A stretch of 64,000 bases of DNA, from NCBI GenBank assembly GCA_964619315.1, contig CAZUEH010000002.1, positions 60,060 to 124,059 of the forward strand, in the 5' to 3' direction. Each line of letters starts with the position of its first letter. Positions within the stretch are counted from its first letter, which is position 1. A program made the position numbers and the translations under genes. This DNA is from Fimisoma sp964619315. Its GTDB lineage: Bacteria > Bacillota > Clostridia > Peptostreptococcales > Anaerovoracaceae. Below, piece by piece: positions 59,481-64,000 of this stretch. The notes under the pieces are model-generated. The model made no database searches, was not told the DNA's origin, and was given only the letters and a program-made list of their open reading frames with translations.

Positions 59481-62381
59481 ATGAAAAACTCCATGTTTAA
59501 ATCTACCATAAGAGAGATCAAAGGTAGCTTTGGTAGATGGTTTGCGATATTAGCCATAATCGCTCTTGGTGTGGGATTTTTTACAGGCCTTAAGGTTTGT
59601 AAGCCGGCTTTTCTGGAAACAGGCAACACCTACTTGCAGGAGCACAGCTTCTTTGATTATCAATTGATTTCTACCCTAGGTCTTGAGGAGGAAGACATCT
59701 CGGCTTTCTCTGACATCGATAGTGTAGAAGTCGCAGAGGGCTCATATTCGGCCGATGTATTGATAACGGAGGACGACTCTGAAATGGGCGACCTTGTAAC
59801 GAAGTTTTTGACTATTTCAAAAAATATAAATACACCAGCTCTTGTCGCAGGCAAAATGCCCGAAAACGATAACGAATGCCTCGGTGATTCTCAAAACTTT
59901 ACCGAAAACGACATAGGCAAACACGTCACCATAAGTTCCTCAAACAAGGAAAGCACTGTTGACATGCTGACTTACGAGACTTACACCATTACAGGAATTG
60001 CCGATTCGCCGCTCTATTTGAACTTTGAAAGAGGCTCCTCGCCTATCGGCGATGGAAGCGTTGCATGCTTTATTATGATCAACCCTGGCGGTTTTTCATC
60101 AGATGTGTTTACGGAAGCATATATTAAGCTGTCACAATCGGCCTATATTTTTAGTGATGAATACAATGAAATCAGAAAAGCTTCTAAAGAACCGCTTGAA
60201 CAAGCAGTAGAAGATGCCTCAGATAGACGTTATGCTTCGATAATAGATGAAGCGCGTCAAAAGGTTGCTGATATAGAATCCGACATTTTGGAAAACGAAA
60301 AAAAGCTAATAGATGCAGAAGCGACATTAGCTACCAATGAAAAAGACTTGCAAGACAAACAGCTTGCCTTGAACAGTGGATTTGAGCAATACAACATATT
60401 AGTTTCAGAATACCAGCAAGGGCGCAAAGTAGCATATGACCAATTAGATGCCGCCTACGCTTCCGGCTCTCTCACCGAAGCTCAATATAACGAGCAACTT
60501 TCCCAGTTAAATCAACAATTTGACGCTGGGTGGGCGCAGCTTCAAAGCTTAAAAGCTGAACTGGACTCAAATCAGGCTAAGCTGAGCAGTGGCTTTGAAG
60601 AAGTAGAAAAAGCCAAAGCTGATTTGTCTGCTGGAATGGCCGAATTAGAAGATGGTAAGCAGAAATTAAAAGATGCTAAAAAAGAAATAAACAAAATTGA
60701 ATATCCTGACAGCTACGCTTTGGACAGACAAACTAATATCGGCTATGTATGTTTTAGCAACGATACTAGTATAGTTGAAGGAATCGCCAAAGTATTCCCT
60801 GTTTTCTTTTTCCTGGTAGCCGCTCTAGTATGTATAACTACAATGAGCCGGATGATAGAAGAGCAAAGAACTCAAATAGGTGTTTTAAAGGCTTTGGGTT
60901 ACGGCACAAATCAAATCTTAAGCAAATACATGTTTTATTCAGGAACCTCTGCTCTCATAGGGGGAATTACAGGGTTCTTTGTCGGAACCTACCTATTCCC
61001 ATGGGTAATATGGCAAGCATACAGGATGATGTACGACTTTGCAGATATTACCTTTGTATTTGACTGGTATACTGGAGGCCTTGTTATCTTGGCAGCTTTA
61101 GTTTGCTCTGTAGGAACTACCCTTTATTCATGTTACCATGAGCTTGCACAAGTTCCTGCACAACTTATAAGACCAAAAGCCCCTGCCGCAGGAAAGAGAA
61201 TTTTCTTAGAACGCGTACCTGCAATATGGAAGCGTCTCAAATTCTTGCAAAAGGTTTCCATAAGAAATGTTTTCAGGTATAAAAAGAGATTTTTCATGAT
61301 GGTAGTAGGCGTATGTGGTTGTACAGCACTACTAATTACTGGCTTTGGTGTAAGAGATTCTATTAAAAATGTAGTCGACACGCAGTATGAAGAAATTTTC
61401 CATATCGATTACGAAGTGACTTTTAACCATGGTATCGACAATGATGAACAAGCAGCCTTCTTAGAAGAAAATGACTCATATATAAACAAATGCCTTTTCT
61501 TATATACTGGCGCTGTAGATGCTAGAATAAATGATCAGGTTAAGTCCATAAACCTTGTTGTTTGTAATAATGATGAGAACATTCGCGACTTCGTTGACCT
61601 TCACAATGGCTCGGAGCCTCTTGCCTACCCATCTAAAGGGGAAGGCATAATAAACGATAATCTTGCTAAGTCTTTGAACCTTACAGTTGGCGATAGTATC
61701 ACAGTTCATGACAGTAATATGAAACCATTAACTGTTAAGATAGTTGGCCTTTGCGATAACTATGTATATAACTATTTATACATAAATGATCAGACTTACG
61801 AATCCCAATTAGGCGATGTCGAAGTAAATGCTGCATATATCCTTAACGGAAATCAGGAAAGCAAAGAATCTGCCCTTGAACCTCATGAAGTTGGCTCTAA
61901 CATTATGGATTCAGAAAATGTAACATCGGTAACAGTAACAGAAGACTTTAGAAATCGTATAGCCAACACACTTAAAAGCCTTGACTATGTAATCGCCTTA
62001 ATAATTGCCTGTGCTGCGGCGTTAGCCTTTATCGTTTTGTATAACCTTACTAACATAAATATTACAGAGCGTATTCGTGAAATCGCAACAATTAAGGTTT
62101 TAGGTTTTTACTCTCGGGAAACTTCCTCATATGTGTTCAGAGAGAATGTCATTCTGACGGCCATATCCGCTCTTGTAGGCTTGCCTTTAGGCACATGGCT
62201 CCACAGGTTCGTTATGGACAGAATACAGGTGGATTTGCTCAGTTTTGACGTCCACATCACACTCTTTAGTTATATGCTTGGGGTATTAGGCACATTCATA
62301 TTCGCCATGATAGTAAACTTGTTTATGCGTCGCAAAATCGCAAAAGTTAATATGACAGAATCCCTTAAGTCTATAGAATAA
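59481..62381 (+). CDS. FtsX-like ABC permease with extracellular coiled coil
   Basis: A 966-residue permease. One helix near residues 18-38, a large outside domain, then a coiled coil (about 250-410, heptad-rich with repeated DLQDKQ, LNQQFDAGWAQLQ, LKAELDSNQAKL), a first FtsX unit (about 435-560), a second helix (about 618), a second outside domain and a final FtsX unit (830-960). Type VII ABC systems of this build use ATP to drive work outside the membrane, such as peptide sensing, antibiotic defence or wall-hydrolase control. Here no two-component genes adjoin. Substrate unknown. Confidence 0.9.
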   Translation: MKNSMFKSTIREIKGSFGRWFAILAIIALGVGFFTGLKVCKPAFLETGNTYLQEHSFFDYQLISTLGLEEEDISAFSDIDSVEVAEGSYSADVLITEDDSEMGDLVTKFLTISKNINTPALVAGKMPENDNECLGDSQNFTENDIGKHVTISSSNKESTVDMLTYETYTITGIADSPLYLNFERGSSPIGDGSVACFIMINPGGFSSDVFTEAYIKLSQSAYIFSDEYNEIRKASKEPLEQAVEDASDRRYASIIDEARQKVADIESDILENEKKLIDAEATLATNEKDLQDKQLALNSGFEQYNILVSEYQQGRKVAYDQLDAAYASGSLTEAQYNEQLSQLNQQFDAGWAQLQSLKAELDSNQAKLSSGFEEVEKAKADLSAGMAELEDGKQKLKDAKKEINKIEYPDSYALDRQTNIGYVCFSNDTSIVEGIAKVFPVFFFLVAALVCITTMSRMIEEQRTQIGVLKALGYGTNQILSKYMFYSGTSALIGGITGFFVGTYLFPWVIWQAYRMMYDFADITFVFDWYTGGLVILAALVCSVGTTLYSCYHELAQVPAQLIRPKAPAAGKRIFLERVPAIWKRLKFLQKVSIRNVFRYKKRFFMMVVGVCGCTALLITGFGVRDSIKNVVDTQYEEIFHIDYEVTFNHGIDNDEQAAFLEENDSYINKCLFLYTGAVDARINDQVKSINLVVCNNDENIRDFVDLHNGSEPLAYPSKGEGIINDNLAKSLNLTVGDSITVHDSNMKPLTVKIVGLCDNYVYNYLYINDQTYESQLGDVEVNAAYILNGNQESKESALEPHEVGSNIMDSENVTSVTVTEDFRNRIANTLKSLDYVIALIIACAAALAFIVLYNLTNINITERIREIATIKVLGFYSRETSSYVFRENVILTAISALVGLPLGTWLHRFVMDRIQVDLLSFDVHITLFSYMLGVLGTFIFAMIVNLFMRRKIAKVNMTESLKSIE

Positions 62382-62395
62382 TTTAATACAAAAAT

Positions 62396-62446
62396 CACCC
62401 TTGAGATGGCTCTTATATTTTACCAACTCAAGGGTGTTATTTTTTC
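62396..62446. terminator. Bidirectional terminator after the ABC operon
   Basis: CACCCTTGAG (62396-62405) and CTCAAGGGTG (62427-62436) form a 10-bp stem, with T runs on the plus side and ATTTTTG on the minus side, between two convergent genes. Confidence 0.85.
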
Positions 62447-62455
62447 TTATACTTT

Positions 62456-63190
62456 TTAAAGTTTAACTAATGTAATTTCACTGTCTATGTTAATCTCACC
62501 ATCATTTCTGATAGTTCTAAACAAATAGCTGTTTTCGGCATTTTGATTTCTCATTACAGTTATAGTCTCACCAAGTGCCGCTTCATTCTTATAATGTATT
62601 CTAAAGGATTCAACTCTATGAGTTCCTTCAGCCAACTCAGGGATTCTGTCACAAAGCACATCAGCATAATACGTATTGTTCATGTGCTTATTATAATCTA
62701 AATCCGAGTAACAGATTTCATACTTGTTGAGCTCTTCAAAATTAGTGTCACGTGGTATTCTAAGTTTACTATCAAACAATTCCTTATACTCGCCCATGTA
62801 GTAATTAGAAAAATCCACCTCATCAACTTTTAGCACTTTTCTTGTGTTCAAGTCTACCAAAACCCACTGGCTTGAAGCATCAACTACTACCTTGCCTTCT
62901 CTTTCTATAACATAGCGTCTTAAAAATGTTGCCCTTGAGCTGTCACAAGCCCATGTTGAAACGACTAGTGGCTCATCAAAACGAATTGTGTCATAGATTT
63001 TAAGGTCCAACCTGCTCAGCATCATACCCTGTCCTGCTTCTTGCAAATCCTCGTATGACGGTTTATTTACGGCCATTTGAATACGCCCAGCTTCTTGAGT
63101 CTCCTGTAAAATGCCTGACAATTTTGCTATTTTATTATAGTCGCAACTATAAGTTCCTATTTTACTTTCTTGCATGTGCATCTGTGTCAT
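62456..63190 (-). CDS. Acyl-ACP thioesterase
   Basis: A 244-residue double-hotdog protein of the plant FatA/FatB-like acyl-ACP thioesterase family found in Clostridia. Hotdog 1 spans about 10-125 (VSTWACDSSRATFLRRYVI, ASSQWVLVDLNTRKVLKVDE) and hotdog 2 about 150-240, with the key YSDLDYNKHMNNTYYADVLCD carrying the Asp/Asn/His residues. It releases free fatty acid from ACP and may tune membrane lipid chain length. AAAGGGA precedes ATG. It lies 58 bp after proC. Confidence 0.92.
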   Translation of the reverse strand: MTQMHMQESKIGTYSCDYNKIAKLSGILQETQEAGRIQMAVNKPSYEDLQEAGQGMMLSRLDLKIYDTIRFDEPLVVSTWACDSSRATFLRRYVIEREGKVVVDASSQWVLVDLNTRKVLKVDEVDFSNYYMGEYKELFDSKLRIPRDTNFEELNKYEICYSDLDYNKHMNNTYYADVLCDRIPELAEGTHRVESFRIHYKNEAALGETITVMRNQNAENSYLFRTIRNDGEINIDSEITLVKL

Positions 63191-63248
63191 TTGTATCCCT
63201 TTCTTACCTGTCTATTGTCCTTTTAATTCCAACTTTTAGCTTTAAGCC

Positions 63249-64000
63249 CTATTCTTTGACTACGGCATCTATTGCCTTAATAAATGCAGATCTTAGACCG
63301 GCTTCTTCTAGCGCTGCCACGCCTTTAATTGAAGTTCCTCCAGGGGAGCAAACATTATCTTTTAGTTGCCCCGGATGAATTCCTGTTTGAAGTTGAAGTT
63401 CTGCACTACCTATCATGGTTTGGCACACTAGCTCATAGGCCTGCTTACGCTGAATTCCGTTCTTTACAGCAGCATCGCCTAACGCCTCAATTATCATATC
63501 CATAAAGGCTGGGCCACAGCCTGAAATAGCCATTCCTGCCTTCATAAGCCTATCTGGAAGTTCAACTACCTTGCCTACGCTGTCCATCAATCTTAAAAGC
63601 GCTTGTCTTTCTTCAAGATCCCAGTCATGGTCTTCCTCTACCAAAATCACACCTTTCGAACCAGATAATGGAGAATTTGGCATTGTGCATTGTATCTTTG
63701 CCTTCTCTGGCAAAACTTCTCTAAAACGCTTAAAATTCCAACCAGCTGCAACGGACGCCAGGGATTTGTTTTCAAGCTTTTCTCCTAGTTGAGCTATGAT
63801 GTCATCTATTTGGTATGGTTTACACGCTATGAAGATAGTGTCACATGTATCTACCAACACTTCTACAGTCGCACATGGGTTTATCCCCAAGTTCTTGCAG
63901 TTTTTAGCCAGCTTTTCTTGGTTTGGAGCAAATCCATACATGCTTTTACCATCCATATTGCCAGATGCTATAAAGCCAGAAACCATATCATGTGCCATAT
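63249..64000 (-). CDS. proC: Pyrroline-5-carboxylate reductase (5' end outside window)
   Basis: 250 codons of a minus-strand gene that enters from beyond base 64000. The visible part begins at NMAHDMVSGF (after the missing GxGxMG nucleotide loop) and includes VFIACKPYQIDDII, MPNSPLSGSKGVILV and the C-terminal helical domain MAGMAISGCGPAFMDMIIEAL ... GIHPGQLKDNVCSPGGTSIKGVAALE, the P5CR signature. It reduces pyrroline-5-carboxylate to proline with NAD(P)H. Only the first 15-20 residues are missing. Confidence 0.95.
   Translation of the reverse strand, partial: MAHDMVSGFIASGNMDGKSMYGFAPNQEKLAKNCKNLGINPCATVEVLVDTCDTIFIACKPYQIDDIIAQLGEKLENKSLASVAAGWNFKRFREVLPEKAKIQCTMPNSPLSGSKGVILVEEDHDWDLEERQALLRLMDSVGKVVELPDRLMKAGMAISGCGPAFMDMIIEALGDAAVKNGIQRKQAYELVCQTMIGSAELQLQTGIHPGQLKDNVCSPGGTSIKGVAALEEAGLRSAFIKAIDAVVKE

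Overview
The window reads as one stretch of chromosome from an AT-rich, low-GC Gram-positive anaerobe, most likely a member of the Clostridia. The evidence is the Firmicute-type division and cell-wall (dcw) cluster, RNase Y, ThiI paired with a NifS-like desulfurase, consensus sigma-A promoters, a Bcd-EtfBA electron-transfer operon with a ferredoxin-fused EtfA, and several Firmicute-type RNA switches. Family-level placement (for example Anaerovoracaceae-like) is only a guess. There is no prophage, IS element or CRISPR array. Nearly all genes lie on the minus strand; the plus-strand exceptions are the plsC-like gene, rnhA, rodA and an ABC transporter pair.

Layout. 1-380: 5' end of pyrC with a pyr-type attenuator. 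450-2250: an amino acid:Na+ symporter under a glycine riboswitch. 2300-3840: a J-domain protein with a DUF5685 protein. 4030-5217: an acyltransferase. 5304-7884: a dynamin-like GTPase, a small Fe-S protein and a pyridoxal-kinase-like protein. 8015-8161: a 48-residue zinc ribbon gene. 8365-11770: bcd-etfB-etfA, with a Rex-like operator over the promoter. 11640-12379: a long gene-poor gap with an ORF-like remnant. 12380-14366: rlmH, walJ and rnhA. 14274-14933: a broken GntR/FCD regulator. 15003-18752: thiI, a nifS-like gene and a MATE exporter. 18859-21680: divergent rny and rodA. 21787-24126: metY-metA, the direct-sulfhydrylation route to homocysteine. 24223-27802: an ECF-type vitamin transporter (T, fused A-A', S) behind a cobalamin riboswitch. 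27825-31953: aminotransferase, ornithine cyclodeaminase-like enzyme, MocR regulator and CrcB. 32253-33083: a DUF4177 gene and tRNAs fMet, Leu and Asn.

33090-58230 is a long minus-strand run. It starts at a consensus promoter with MraZ-like boxes and continues mraZ-rsmH-ftsL-pbp(spoVD)-murF-mraY-murD-ftsW-murG-ftsQ-ftsZ, then a SpoU methyltransferase, pheS-pheT, zapA, mutS2, DUF523, argS, two radical SAM proteins, a TPR protein and finally the tRNAs. ftsA, murB and murC are absent from the cluster. 58279-64000 holds a small membrane ORF that is read across its own terminator, an ABC/FtsX-like exporter, an acyl-ACP thioesterase and the start-truncated proC.

No complete new system is evident. 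The points most worth checking are the ORF spanning a strong terminator (58279-58587), the structured element upstream of the glycine aptamer, the small FrhB-like Fe-S protein beside a dynamin GTPase, the frameshifted ORF-plus-terminator at 12146-12372, and several palindromes lying exactly on promoters (DUF4177, bcd, mraZ, MocR leader).
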